In this document: in pieces, positions 43,490 to 55,521 of the stretch
Position numbering within the stretch: the first letter of the stretch is position 1
How the letters are laid out: every line of letters begins with the position of its first letter
Assembly: GCA_963971575.1 (NCBI GenBank)
Contig: OZ020613.1
Span: 47,548,739 to 47,612,738, forward strand
Source: Liopterus haemorrhoidalis
Taxonomy: Eukaryota > Arthropoda > Insecta > Coleoptera > Dytiscidae
Direction: 5' to 3'
Length of the DNA stretch: 64,000 nt
Program-made: the position numbers and the translations under genes
Notes under the pieces: model-generated
Databases searched by the model: none
What the model was told of the DNA's origin: nothing
What the model saw: only the letters and a program-made list of their open reading frames with translations

Positions 43490-46400
43490 CAATAACTGTT
43501 GAAACCTGAAGAGGGCACCATTAGTCCGTTCATCATGTCTTCGTGTGCTGAGTGTTCAAGACTAATCACCGACCGGGCGCTCTCTGTTGTTTGTGATATG
43601 TGTAAGCTACATGTCCATACTGCTTATTCCAACTTATCAACTGATGACGTAAAACGCGTCACAAGGCAAAAATCTAAGAATTTGAAATATTTTTGCACAA
43701 AATGCTCAGAGGAAAGTGATAAACTTTCCGGCCTCACAAAGCTCTTAAACAATTTAATGGACAGAATGCTTAAAATTGAGGAAAAATTCTCTTGCACCAC
43801 TGACATTTCACCAAAATTGTTTGCAGATCTGTTAGTAGAATTAAATGACCGCCAAAATCGCCAGAAAAATATCATTATATATGATCTACCGGATCATGAT
43901 GGTACATCAAGAAAATCCGACGGTGAAGCTGTTAATGATATTTTGTTAATCTCAAATATCAAACAACACCGAATTGAAGCCTTCAGCTGTTAGACGCCTA
44001 GGAAAAATTAAAAATGATAATGAACCCCGTCCTGTCAAGCTGTCGCAGCGCAATGTCTCCGAGGCTCGAATGATACTAAAAAATAAACGCTGCTTATTAC
44101 AGTCTAATTTTAGCCACGTTTCAATTGTTAATGACCAAACGCCTAGACAGAGGACCTATCGGGCCCAGTTGCGTGAAGAGCTCAACGTTCGCGTGAAAAA
44201 TGGTGAAACCAATCTTACCATTAAATATATTAACGGCTTGCCTACAATTATCGAGAAATCAATCGCCTCAAAAAAACGCTTAAGCCATGTCTCTAACATT
44301 ACATTCTTTTACACTAATCTTGCTTCTATTTGTGCTAAATTTGATGATTTTTTGATGACTGTTATTAAAATAAAACCAACATGTATACTGATCACCGAGA
44401 CCTGGCTAACACCTTCGCATCCGTCATCTATATATAAGATTCCTGGGTATGTTCTACACCGATGTGACCGAGTAGGCCATAGGGGAGGAAGTGTTTGTAT
44501 TTATTTTCTAGAAACTGTATTGAGCAATCGTCATCTTGAAAACCTAAATATAACTATTACAAATATGGAATCCCTTTGGGTGTCTGTAAAGTTATTTTCG
44601 CTTGAATTTCTGCTTGGAGTTATTTATCGAGAGCCTACATAAAAACCTAATTATATTTGGTGATTTCAACTTTCCTAAAATTTCATGGCCGATAAGAGAC
44701 AGTAGCGATGGAACTTCCGCCCAAAATTTGATTACGAAATTGATTGTAGATTCCCATTTATCTCAACTCATCATTCGGCCTTCGCGATTTCGTAACTCTT
44801 AGACACCATCGACGCTTGATTTAATTCTAACCAACAACTCAAGCTTATTTACTGATATTAACTATCTTCCACCCATTGGAATTTCTGACCATGCGTGTAT
44901 TTTGGCTTCAACTCAAGTTATAAATAATCCAGTTAGTTACATTACCTACCGCAAGAATATTTGGAATGCCAATTTCTCAGCCATCAATGGATCTTTTTCA
45001 ATTACCGATTTTTCTGTTATGCTTAATGATCTCAACGCTAACGATCAATGGGGGGTTCTCCGTAACCACGTATTACATTGTACCACTAAATTTACTCCAG
45101 TCCGCTGTCGAAATTTTACTTCAGTGAAAAATTGGTTCACTGCATATCACTATAAATTACAAGAAAAATGTCGTCTCTGGAAGAAATTTAAGAAAAACCC
45201 CAGCCAGGATCTATACAAGCAGCATCGACAACTATCAAATAAATTAACCTCTGAAATCAGACAGTCTAGAAAAGAATTCGAAAGTAATTTACTTGCTAAA
45301 GGTTCCCAGGCTTTTCATAACTATGTTCGTTCTTCATTTACTTCTAATGTTTCTTTACCCGTCTTGAAGAATGCATCTGGAGTAATCCACTCTGATCACC
45401 GTTTAGTTGCTGACCTATTTGCCGATGAATTTGTGACTTCCTATACCATCGAGCCCGATGGACCTTTACCACTACTGGATCAAAATCTACGTGTGAATAA
45501 CAGTCTGATGGATATCGAATTCTCCCCCGATTTGGTTTATAAGGAACTGGCAAATTTACGTGAATCATCTACCCCAGGCCCAGACAATCTTCCGTCTGTG
45601 ATACTCAAGCGATGTAAAGACACATTGGCAGAACCTTTATCCAGAATAATGAACCAATCTTTTACTACTGGCACTATCCCATCTTCTTGGAAGCTAGCAT
45701 ATGTCACCCCCATATTTAAGAAAGGCGACAAATTGGTTCCAGCAAATTACAGGCCCGTTAGTGTTGCCTCATCAGTGAGGAAAATGATGGAGAGGATAAT
45801 AGTGGCCAAGATGCTGCCATTTCTCGAAGCGCATAATATCCTACCGGCTCACCAGCATGGATTTCTACCTGACCGTTCTGTTACAACAAATATGCTTTAC
45901 TGCACCAACATGTGGACCCATGCTCTTGACAATGATATCCTTCTCGACATTATGTATCTTGATTTCTCACGAGCCTTTGATAAGGTTCCGATTCGAAGGC
46001 TGCTCTCAAAGCTGGGTCATTATAGCATTTGAGGTAATCTGCTTAGATGGATAAAATCTTTTCTAACTGGTCTGTCATTTAGAGTTAAAATTGGCGATGA
46101 TCTTTCCTCTCAGCGATCTGTAATAAGTGGAATTCCACAGGGTTCTGTACTTGGGCCCCTGTTGTTTCTAATCTACGTAGCCGACCTTCCACTTGTTATA
46201 AATTCTCCATATGCAATGTTTGCCGATGATACGAAGTTTTTCAACAACGCATTGACTGACCACTCTACGATTAAAAACGACTTTAACAAAATTCACCTCT
46301 GGACGACTAATTGGCTTCTTCCACTTAACATTACTAAAACATGTGTCTTACACATTGGCCGAAATAATTCCAGAGCGAACTATACACTGGATGGCGTTAC

Positions 46401-46975
46401 ATGGCGTCTAAGGTTAAGTCGCAGACAGATCTTGGAATTATCGTTACATCAGATTTAAGCTGGTCCCAACAAGTTTTATCCTGTGTCAGAAAAGTAAATT
46501 ATTTGTTGTTTATTATTAGGAAATCGTTTCACCGACCCTTTGCTGAACTTACAATGAGGCTATTCACTACGTATGTCAGACCTATCCTGGAGTTCAGTGT
46601 TACAGTGTGGTGTACTTCATTGCAAAAATATATAAACTTAATGGAACGAGTGCAACGCCGTGCAACCAGGCTCTCCCCCGAACTTAAATCTTTACCTTAT
46701 GAAGCACGTATGCGTGTCCTTAAGCTAACTACCCTCACTGCTCGTCGTCAACGTGGCGATCTTATCACCACCTACCGTATACTGACTGACAAATATATGT
46801 GTGACCTGTCCGGCTTATTTGATCGAAGTGTGGATGAAAGACTGCGAGGACATAATCTCAAACTTTGCCGTCAACGATTTAAGAAGAAAGTGCGTGAGTG
46901 CTTTATTTCAAACCGGCTAATTTAATTATTGAAAATTTTAATTAAACTTATTGAAAATTTATGATTGAAATTTGA
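43490..46975 (+). mobile_element. CR1-like LINE, nearly full length, inactivated
   Basis: ORF1 from ATG 43535 starts with a Cys-rich PHD-like module (CAECSRLITDRALSVVCDMC; CTKCSEE), then a frameshift near 43975. ORF2 pieces: endonuclease (ILITETWLTPSHPS; IIFGDFNFPKISW; ISDHACIL) at about 44290-44900 with a frameshift near 44640 and TAG near 44800. Reverse transcriptase follows: ANYRPVSVASSVRKMMERII, LDFSRAFDKVP, TGA at 46030, then SGIPQGSVLGPLLFLIYV and FADDTKFF, another frameshift near 46400, and a C-terminal region to 46925. The 3' end is ATTGAAAATT-type repeats. A PHD-bearing ORF1 with this RT order fits the CR1/Kiri group. No target duplication was defined. Confidence 0.88.
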
Positions 46976-46979
46976 AAAC

Positions 46980-47110
46980 ACAATTTATCAAGAAAAGAAG
47001 ATCTAAAACGGGTATTACTACAGGAATGGTCAAAAATTAAACCCGAAGACACACAAAAATTAGTGGAATCTATTCCAAATAGACTAAAATTACTAATAAG
47101 CAATTAAGGA
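46980..47110 (+). pseudogene. Tc1-like transposase C-terminal fragment
   Basis: Reads LLQEWSKIKPEDTQKLVESI then PNRLKLLISN and stops, the usual C-terminus of Tc1-like transposases. No ends found. Confidence 0.65.
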
Positions 47111-47847
47111 AATCCCACAAAATAATAATTGTTATATTATTAATTATTATACATTTAGTAAAAAATGATGTATCATTTTCATTCTGACGTTTATTTAAAT
47201 ATGAATTTTTATGTTGTTAAATATTTTTAATAATAATTAATAAAAACAATTATTAATAATAAAACATGTTAGAAGATAGCCTTATTTGTAATATATTGAA
47301 ATACAATTTTCAATTAACCTTATTCCTTTAATATTTCAATTTCACTTAACTGTATTATTTTGACTGTGAGCCACCGTACAAATTCTAAACTTTCTCCAAC
47401 AGACAAGTTTTTACTCTATTCACAATGACAAATTCAAACGGCAAACATGACACTTCTTACACTTTGTCATTCTTGCGGACTAATGATCTTAAATGCAATC
47501 CTTACAACAAATATAAAAACAAATAACCTAACATATTAGGATATTATTATTATTTTTATTGAAGAAATTAGTATACATTAATACTGAGGTATAGTCATTA
47601 CTCATTACATTACTTTACTTAAATATACAATACAATATATGAGAACAATATATTCGAAACAGTTTAATGATTTATGAGAATGCTACGTGAAATTTTAATT
47701 ATAAAATTTCAATACTATAGGTAGCATGGATATTGACATCCTTACAAAAGTTCGTAGTACAAATGTATTTTGGCAAATACAACATATTCAAAAATATAGA
47801 CTGACGGAAATGTTAAAATTTAAAGTGTTCTAAATGGGACTCTACAG
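47111..47847. other. Intergenic
   Basis: AT-rich; an ATT microsatellite near 47545. No gene recognised. Confidence 0.4.
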
Positions 47848-48132
47848 CAGTGTTTCTCAACCAAAACGCACCGCGGACCAGTATAATATATATTTTCTAA
47901 CGCGGACCACTAATAATAATTGTTGGTTCATTTTTTGCAAGAAAACAAATATATTTAATGTGTTACTAAATACATTTATTTTATTTCTAGAAAATCACGG
48001 AAAATGAACAAAATATAAATCATTTACATAAAAAATGTGCATAAAAAATAAATAAAAAAACTGCAAAAAACACATATAAATACTTTGCGGACCACTAAAA
48101 TTTTTCTGGGGACCACCTGTTGAGAAACACTG
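47848..48132. mobile_element. hAT-type MITE, 285 bp
   Basis: Ends CAGTGTTTCTCAACC and its near-complement GTTGAGAAACACTG. Flanked by the 8-base near-duplication CTCTACAG / CTCTACAA, as expected for hAT. Sub-terminal GCGGACCAC repeats. Related ends occur near 11365, 12653 and 17615. Confidence 0.88.
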
Positions 48133-48329
48133 CTCTACAAGATATTCTTGAATTTTTAAACATAATGATACTTACACTCATATAAAAAGTCGTCGCATCT
48201 ACCGTGACCAATTCTTATGCGATTGAGTTGTTTTCATAGGTGTCTAGTTCCGAAATAGTGAACGAATTATTAGAAAATGACTACTTGATCAAAAGAAAAA
48301 AAATAAAATAAATAAATAAATAAATATAG
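48133..48329. other. Intergenic
   Basis: No feature beyond an A-rich/AAAT microsatellite near 48295-48325. Confidence 0.4.
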
Positions 48330-49120
48330 TCGATGGTTGTCCTCACAAAATAATTATTGTCCGTTGGTACAAGAACTTTCAACGCAGAAATTTTTCTACA
48401 AATGACCTGCTGCGCCTAGGGCGTGTGAAGTAGTGACTCCAGTTGTCGTCGATAAAGTAAGAAAACTGCAACTGCTCACAAAATTCTTCGTGAATATTTG
48501 GGTGTTAGGAAAGTTTATATGCTATGTGTTCCCTATTAACTGACAAAGGACCAAAAAGGCATGTAGGGTAAAATTGGTTTCGTCCCCGGAAGATCAGTGA
48601 CGACAATGGATTTGTGACAGAACGCCGTTTCTTTAAAAATGCAAATCTGCTAGAAATATGTATATCGCCTTAAGTGCTTACGCTGACGACGCAAGTAGGT
48701 ATGAAACGGGGATTTTAAACCGGACGTGACGTCATAGATAAGTACAAGTTCAGGGACGTACTTAAAAAAAAATTAAAATGCACATTTTTAAAAAAATTAT
48801 TTGTTAAATTTGAAAACTGGCACAAAGGGCATTAATAGTTTTTGATCAAAAGATAAGAACAGGATGACGCAAATGCTCGCCCTATACAGCGCGATTGACT
48901 CATGACTTTTAAGCATACTTTCGACTTAAAATTGGTTGACTATCCCCCAACAGTTCCCTTAATGTGTTTGTTTGATTTGTTTCCCTTAATGGAAAACAAG
49001 ATTAAAGGTCGGAAAATTTCAAATCATGCGGGCTGTTAACAGCATCGGCTGGAGCATGTGTAGATCAACCGGAAGAGATGTGGCAAAACAATTTTACTGA
49101 CTTGTTCCTTCGTAAGAATA
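48330..49120 (+). pseudogene. Mariner transposase relics
   Basis: About 48345-48575 reads IIIVRWYKNFQRRNFSTNDL then frame-broken KAC-type remains. About 48940-49100 reads a C-terminal piece (LFPLMENKIKGRKI..., GRDVAKQFY). Between them 48580-48930 is not recognisable. Probably one decayed element. Confidence 0.5.
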
Positions 49121-49259
49121 TATATGTTTTAATTAAAATTAAGAATAATTTGAACGAAAGTAAATAAATAAAGCTATATTGCAAAACTTATCTATTTGTG
49201 TAATTATATATTATGATATTATTGTTAATTGTTTTTATAATAGGACATGATTGAAAATT

Positions 49260-49424
49260 ATCAAATTTAATATTCGAAACAAAATATTCTGCGAACGGGC
49301 CAACGTAATCGCAATCGTTGTGAATGTTCACATTTAAATGATATCTCAACAGATTGTATTCGCTTGTGAATAATAAATTGTGCTGATTGTGAAAATGCTT
49401 TATTACACTGCTCACATTAGAAGA
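49260..49424 (-). pseudogene. Relic fingers beyond gene B stop
   Basis: After the stop, shifted by one base, the minus strand still reads CEQCNKAFSQSAQFIIHKR and SFKCEHSQ. The former linker codons AAG CCA TTC AAA have become TAG TCT TCT AA: one nonsense change and one deletion. Confidence 0.8.
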
Positions 49425-51280
49425 CTACTCGCCAGAATGTGTTCGCTTATGTCTAATATGAGAAGCTGGATCTGAAAATGATTTATTACACTGCTCACAT
49501 TTGAATGGCTTCTCTTTAGAATGTACTCGCTTATGAATAATAAGTTGTGCTGACTGTGAAAATGCTTTATCACACTGATCACATTTGAATGGCTTCACGC
49601 CAGAATGTGTTCGTTTATGTCTGTTGTGAGATGCTGGATCTGAAAATGCTTTATTACACTGTTCACACTTGAATGGCTTCTCGCCAGAATGTATTCGCTT
49701 GTGAACATTAAGATGTCCCGATTGTGAAAATGCTTTATTGCACTGTTGACATTTGAATGGTTTCTCTTCAGAATGTATTCGTTTGTGAATACCAAGTTGT
49801 GTTGATCGAGAAAATGCTTTAGTACACTGATCACATTTGAATGGTTTTAACCCAGAATGTATTGGTTTATGTTTATTGGGAGATGTTGAGTCTCTGTTAC
49901 TCGGTTCAGTTTTAACTCTAGAATGAATTCGCTTGTGTCTAATGAGAGATGCTGGGTCTGAAAATGCTTTATTACACTGTTCACACTTAAATGGTTTCTC
50001 GCCAGAATGTACTCGCTTGTGAATATTAAGCTGAACTGAATGTGCAAATGTTTTATTACACTGCTCACATTTGAATGGTTTGTTGCCAGCATGCATTCGT
50101 TTGTGTCTAATATGAGATGCTGGATCTGAAAATGCTTTATTACACTGTTCACACTTGAAAGGTTTCTCACCAGAATGTATTCGCTTGTGAATTTTAAGTT
50201 GTCCTGATTGTGAAAACGCTTTATTACACTGTTCACATTTGAATGGCTTCTCTTCAGAATGTATTCGCTTGTGAATATTAAGTTGTGCTAATTGATAAAA
50301 TTCTTTACTACATTGATCACATTTGAATGGTTTTTCCCCAGAATGTATTCGTTTGTGTCTAATGGAAGATGGTGGACCTCTATAACTTTGTTCACATTTG
50401 AACGTTTTTTTTTCAGAATGAGTTCGCTTGTGTCTAATAAGAGATGTTGAGTTTAAAAATGCTTTATTACACTGGTCACACTTGAATGGTTTCTCACCAG
50501 AATGTATTATTTTGTGAAAAATAAGTTGTCCTGATTGTGAAAATGCTTTATTACATTGCTCGCATATAAATGGCTTCTCTTCAGAATGTATTCGCTCGTG
50601 AATATTAAGCTGTGATGATCGTGAAAATGCTTTACTACACTGCTCACATTTGAATGGCTTCTCGCCAGAATGTGTACGTTTGTGTCTAATGTAAGATGAT
50701 GGGGCTGAAAAGGTTTTATCACACTGGTCACACTTGAATGGTTTCTCGCCAGAATGTATTCGCTTGTGAATATTAAGTTGTCCTGATTGTGAAAATGTTT
50801 TATTACACTGGTCACATTTGAATGGCTTCTCTTCGAAATGAATTCGCTTGTGAATATTAAGTTGTGCTGATTGTGTAAATGCTTTATTACACAGCTCACA
50901 ATTGTACGGCTTCTGGTCAGAATGTGTGTATTTATGTCTAAAGAGAGATGATGGGTCTGAAAATACTTTATTACACTGTTCACACTTAAAGGGCTTCTCG
51001 CCAGAATGTATTCGCTTGTGAATAATAAGCTGTGCTGATCTTGAAAATGCTTTACTACACTGATCACATTTGAATACCTTTTCCCGAGAATGTATTCGTT
51101 TGCGTTTAGCAGGAGATGTTGGGTCTTCGATACTCTGCGCACATTTCAATGACTTCTCTCCAGAATTAGTTCGTTTATGTTCTGCAAGATCACTAGGACG
51201 TTCAAAGCCTGTCATACATATACTACTTTGGTTTGATGTTTTGGTTTGCTTAAACTTGGTACTGGAAGATGTTTCACTGT
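49425..51280 (-). CDS. Gene B exon 4: 22-unit C2H2 zinc-finger protein
   Basis: Finger exon of gene B. Model: 59279-59159, 59048-58917, 53297-53145, 51280-49425; 753 aa. Acceptor ATGTTTGTTTGCAG, phase 1 (D-S-E-T-S-S-S). There are 22 finger units, 18 with all four zinc ligands. Unit 1 has lost its first Cys and last His (SSICMTGF...HKRTN). Units 2, 11 and 17 are shortened, ligand-poor units of the same type (SIEDPTSPAKRKRIH, SYRGPPSSIRHKRIH, SNRDSTSPNKHKPIH). Most live fingers fall into two alternating types, QSxQLNIHKRIH and SDPASHIRHKRTH, so the array grew by duplication. It ends HSGE then TAG. Inferred nuclear DNA-binding protein; the dead units split the array into blocks of 8, 5 and 5 live fingers. 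Confidence 0.95.
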
Positions 51281-52139
51281 CTGCAAACAAACATTAGTTA
51301 ATCAAACAGAGAAATAAATAGTAAAAAATTGTTTTCTTCAAACATCTCAACTTAATTCAATCACATATACATTGAGAGAGCAAGAAGCAAACACAGGTGC
51401 ATAAGCATAATATCATCACATATATTGAGCTAAGGAATGATGTACATATGTATCTCCCGTTCAATCTTTTTCGAAAGGCTTTCTTCGGGCAACATGTGGA
51501 GCAGAAATTAAAACGACATGTGATGCGGTAGATTTTCCTTTATTACTTAAGCATCTTTTCATATTTCATGTGGCCTGCGTTAATTTTTTATTAATGTTTT
51601 TTCTAACATTGACGTAAAGCCAAGCGCGCGCCTCCAATTTCAAAATAGAACTTTATTTCGGCGCGACAACGAAATGAAAGTTAAATGGATTATGATTCGG
51701 GGCAGTTTTCCTCTATCGATCGAAGGTAATATTATCTCTGGGGTGGCGCGAAAACGTTATATTAAATTGATCCACACCGTATCAACGCGTGATCTATGTA
51801 GATCAAGTCATAAACGTTTATGTGCCGATTGAAGATCGTTGTATATATTTCATAAATAATTATAGTATTATTATTATTCTTATTATATATTTTTATTAAT
51901 TTTTACGATTTTTACTGATAATTTTAGTTGCATATATCTGCATATTTTAATAACTGCCTGCTTATTTACACTATTTTTACTGCATATACATGCGCATATT
52001 TTGTACTTTTTTGTTGCATATAATTCCGTGCTTTACTTATCATAATAATAATAATATATTAATTGACTTAGTTACATTAAATCTGTTTTAAGTCAGGCAA
52101 TACATATACATTTAATTATACAATTATTATATGATATTA
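51281..52139. other. Gene B intron 3, proximal part
   Basis: About 51430-51840 is less AT-rich (AAGCGCGCGCCTCC..., TTTCGGCGCGACAACG) but holds no gene I can name. The remainder is AT-rich. Confidence 0.4.
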
Positions 52140-53090
52140 CAAGATTTGCATTACATTTTTAAAACCTATATTTAAATAATTCTTCTATGGAGTAAAATTG
52201 ATGTTCAGTAAAAAACTGCTTCATCCTTTTTTTGAATTCTTTATAACCCAAACTTCTGAGTTCCACTGGTAACTTATTATTCATAATAATAATAATAATA
52301 ATTTATTTCCCATTTATAAATTATATTAAGTATTAAGTAGTTTGATTGCATAGAAGTTCTCACAATTACGAGAATTAGTAAATCTCAGAAAGTCTGAGTA
52401 TAAATTCGACCTGCCTTTTGTGTTGTATTGGTGTATTCCCATTGGTGTATTGGAAAAATGCATATTTTTTTATGGGTCAAAATTAGGGAATGGTACGTGA
52501 CCGCAGATGGAAAGGTCATTATATCTAAAGAAATAAAATTATTCCGACAATCAGCTCTGTAGGCTGAACGTGTCATTACTCTGAATGCGCGTTGTTTGCT
52601 AAAAAATATGTTAGCTGCAACTGAATGACCCCATGCTGTAATGTCATATGTCATTTGAGACTGGAATAATGCATACGTGAGTTTGGAATCAATTAGTACC
52701 CCCAATAAGTTTACGGATTTCGGATTATCAAAATTGTTTGCTTTTAGTGTTAAAAGAATTTGTTGGATCTTGTTGAGGTTTAGGGAGAGTCGATTGGTGT
52801 CAAACCAGTACTTAGCTCTCTGCATTGCGATGTTATTAATAGTGATAACATCAACAAGTGATGACGATCTTGCAATTAATGTTGTTTCATCGGCATATAA
52901 AATACTGGTTCCACCAATGTTCGAGAGGAAGTCATTGACGTAAATCAAGAAGAGGAGAGGACCGAGGTTTGATCCTTGTGGAACGCCCGAGGTAACCGTT
53001 AAGGAATTTGACGAGACATTTTTCATTGAAACAATCTGTTTTGTAAGTAGGATGTCATCAAGTTGATACTGTTCTCGTCAAATCCATACA
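52140..53090 (-). pseudogene. LINE reverse transcriptase fragment
   Basis: Minus strand reads SGVPQGSNLGPLLFLIYVND then ILYADETTLIARS. The catalytic YADD has become YADE. An internal deletion joins SKLTYALFQSQ to MTYDITAWG. The C-terminus ELRSLGYKEFKKRMKQFF lies at about 52260-52190, separated by an AAT-repeat insertion (about 52282-52310). Jockey/CR1-like order; dead. In gene B intron 3. Confidence 0.85.
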
Positions 53091-53144
53091 AGGTATAATC
53101 CATATAACTAATGCAATCAAATTAATTTATTGACAGATCGATAC

Positions 53145-53297
53145 CTTGTCCAGCTGCAGTCTTCTCATGTTCACCGTCACCTCCACATTCATATTTAATA
53201 TTAACCTCCTCTGTGATAATAATATTAGTGTTGTAGTTATACTGGGAGATGTCGTCAGTAGATGTTATGATACACGTGTCCCGCGTATCCCGGTTCT
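53145..53297 (-). CDS. Gene B exon 3 (acidic cassette)
   Basis: 153 bases, 51 codons, phase 1/1. Acceptor TATATTTCAG; donor CAAG|GTATCG. Reads ENRDTRDTCIITSTDDISQY, then TEEVNIKYECGGD, then HEKTAAGQ. Very close to gene D exon 3. K-x-E motif IKYE. Confidence 0.83.
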
Positions 53298-54169
53298 CTG
53301 AAATATAAAAATTCCTTGTAACTATTACTCTGCCTATGTTTTCAATGGCAACATTCAGCGAAAAGAACGGTTGAGGAATCCCCTATCTGTTATCATATTA
53401 CATATTATCAAAAGAACATACAGTGAAATCATTAATTCCTAAGCGTTATGTAATACTTGACAGAAACATTTAGTTATCAAACTTATTTCCAAGGAAATGT
53501 ACACATAGGCGTAGATTCAATTTTTATTACCTTATACATACTTGTCTGACGCATATTCAATGGGTTGTCTAATATTGAAATTGAAAAGATACAAACATTT
53601 TGTGATAAATGTCTTTATTAATTGAAGGTTGAAGTTAAATAAAACACAACATACAAAATATATATTTTTTTATATGCATTTACATAAGCTGTAGAAATTA
53701 GTAGAAATATATACAGAGCGATCATTAAATCTTGAACGTTATACAATACTTGACAGAAACATTTAGTTATCAAACTTATTTCCAAGGACATGTACACTTA
53801 GGCGTACATTTTATTTTTATTACCTTTTACGAATTGATTATTAAATGAACACTATTTTTCTCTACACACCAATGAAATGATAACAGATATTAAATTAGCA
53901 ACACATATTTTTGTTGTTCCTCAGGTGAGTTCGGGCAAACGAAGTAATATGATTGGTTCTTTGTTAAATTGGGATTTTCAGCTGTGAATTAGAATACAGG
54001 TTTGCTATTTTTAAAGTCATTGTTTATTGTTATGTAACGATCAAGAAATAATGATCGCTCCGTATAATTATCATAATTCAAAACATAAACTCAAAATATG
54101 CCTCATTATTCTATAGGCACAAATTTATACGTTTTTTAATATTTTCAAACACAGAAATTAACACTTCCT
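53298..54169. repeat. Gene B intron with ~115-bp direct repeats
   Basis: Blocks at about 53410-53540 and 53713-53831 share AATACTTGACAGAAACATTT and AGTTATCAAACTTATTTCCA with few differences. About 53940-54060 is a copy of the sequence into which the LINE at 55222 inserted. Confidence 0.7.
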
Positions 54170-54650
54170 TACTGATGCAAATTTGCCCTCGTTGTGTAAG
54201 GCGTTGCCCCATCCTGCTGAAAATTGCCCACTGTCCATTCATCATCTGGAAGATTCTCTTCTATAATTTTTTGCAAAATTAAATTTTTTAAAATGATCAC
54301 CATTTACGGTCTGCTGAAAAAATCTGTGGTCATTTTTCATGCGGCGAGACAACGCTATCAACACGCCAACTTTCTGTGGATGTAAAGATGTTCTGTGCAT
54401 GCACATATCCGCTTAGGTGAAGCCATGCGTCATCGCTAAATAATGTAACATCCAACCCGTTGTCATCTTTACAATTATTATTGAACCAATTATAATAATT
54501 GAAGTGTTTCTGGAAGTCCAAGCGATGCAGTTCTGGCACAACTGATAATTTATATGGATGCATATGCAGTTGCTTCATCACGGCTTTCTGTACAGTTCCG
54601 TACGATATTATTCTATTATTTCTGACGACGTCATTGCGATAAGTATTTTT
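54170..54650 (-). pseudogene. Mariner-like transposase fragment
   Basis: Minus strand reads VMKQLHMHPYKLSVVPELHR, then VTLFSDDAWLHLSGYVHAQN (first catalytic Asp). After breaks it reads DDEWTVGNFQQDGATPYTTR (second catalytic region). Same group as 16332-17249 and 36647-37672. Ends not found. Confidence 0.75.
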
Positions 54651-55221
54651 AAATAGTAAGCAACATATAAGTTTGGTTATTGCAAATAACTATCCAGTTC
54701 CGTCACTGAGACAAGTCGAGCTGCGAAAAAACAAATCGTGTCCCGTAAACATCGAGTGCAAAGGATTCAAATAAATAAATAAAATACCTGTTCTATATAT
54801 AAATAAATGTCTGTTCGATGTGTCTTCTAAAACATCTTCTATCAAAAAAGTACGGCGACCAGAAAATTTTCCCTTGTAAGCACTGCCAATGTTTTGTAAT
54901 TGAGAGATTATACGTCTTACATGCTGCTGAAAACCTTCGTCCTACACAAAGTTTCACTCTGCAAATTTTGCTTCCAACTCATCAAAACAACATTGCATGG
55001 AATATTCTTACGAACCATCTTCTATACGTTCACCGTTACGATAATATGCCTCTATGATGAATATATCATGGTCCAAACTGAACGCCATTTTGCTTGAAAA
55101 ATAACAACACATTTTAAATCATGCATTTACTTGTAAATTAGATATTTCACTTGCCACTCACCTCTAACACAAAGTAATCTGATCGGTTCTTTGTTAAGTT
55201 GTGACCTTCAGCTGTGAGTTG
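54651..55221. other. Gene B intron
   Basis: Open frames at 54818 and 54900 may include degraded transposase-like sequence in reverse but nothing is firm. About 55165-55221 is the left half of a duplicated block split by the LINE. Confidence 0.35.
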
Positions 55222-55369
55222 GAATATTCATATTCATATTCATTCATATTCATTTATTGAACAAGTACATTTATAATGAGCTTGCATAGTCAATGTTACA
55301 AAGTTAGATAAATATAAAATTGATAATAATAGATAATTACATATAAAACATTACAAATGAAGAATACAG

Positions 55370-55471
<102 letters not shown>

Positions 55472-55521
55472 CATATACATACATACACATACATATATAT
55501 ATTAGGTGTAATTATATAGGG

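Noticed and set aside
50507..51142. Long open frames in alternate phases across the finger exons (also 6887-7618, 62556-63194)
   Set aside because: They are shadows of the 84-base finger repeat: the repeated DNA keeps a second frame open and the translation is a repetitive by-product.
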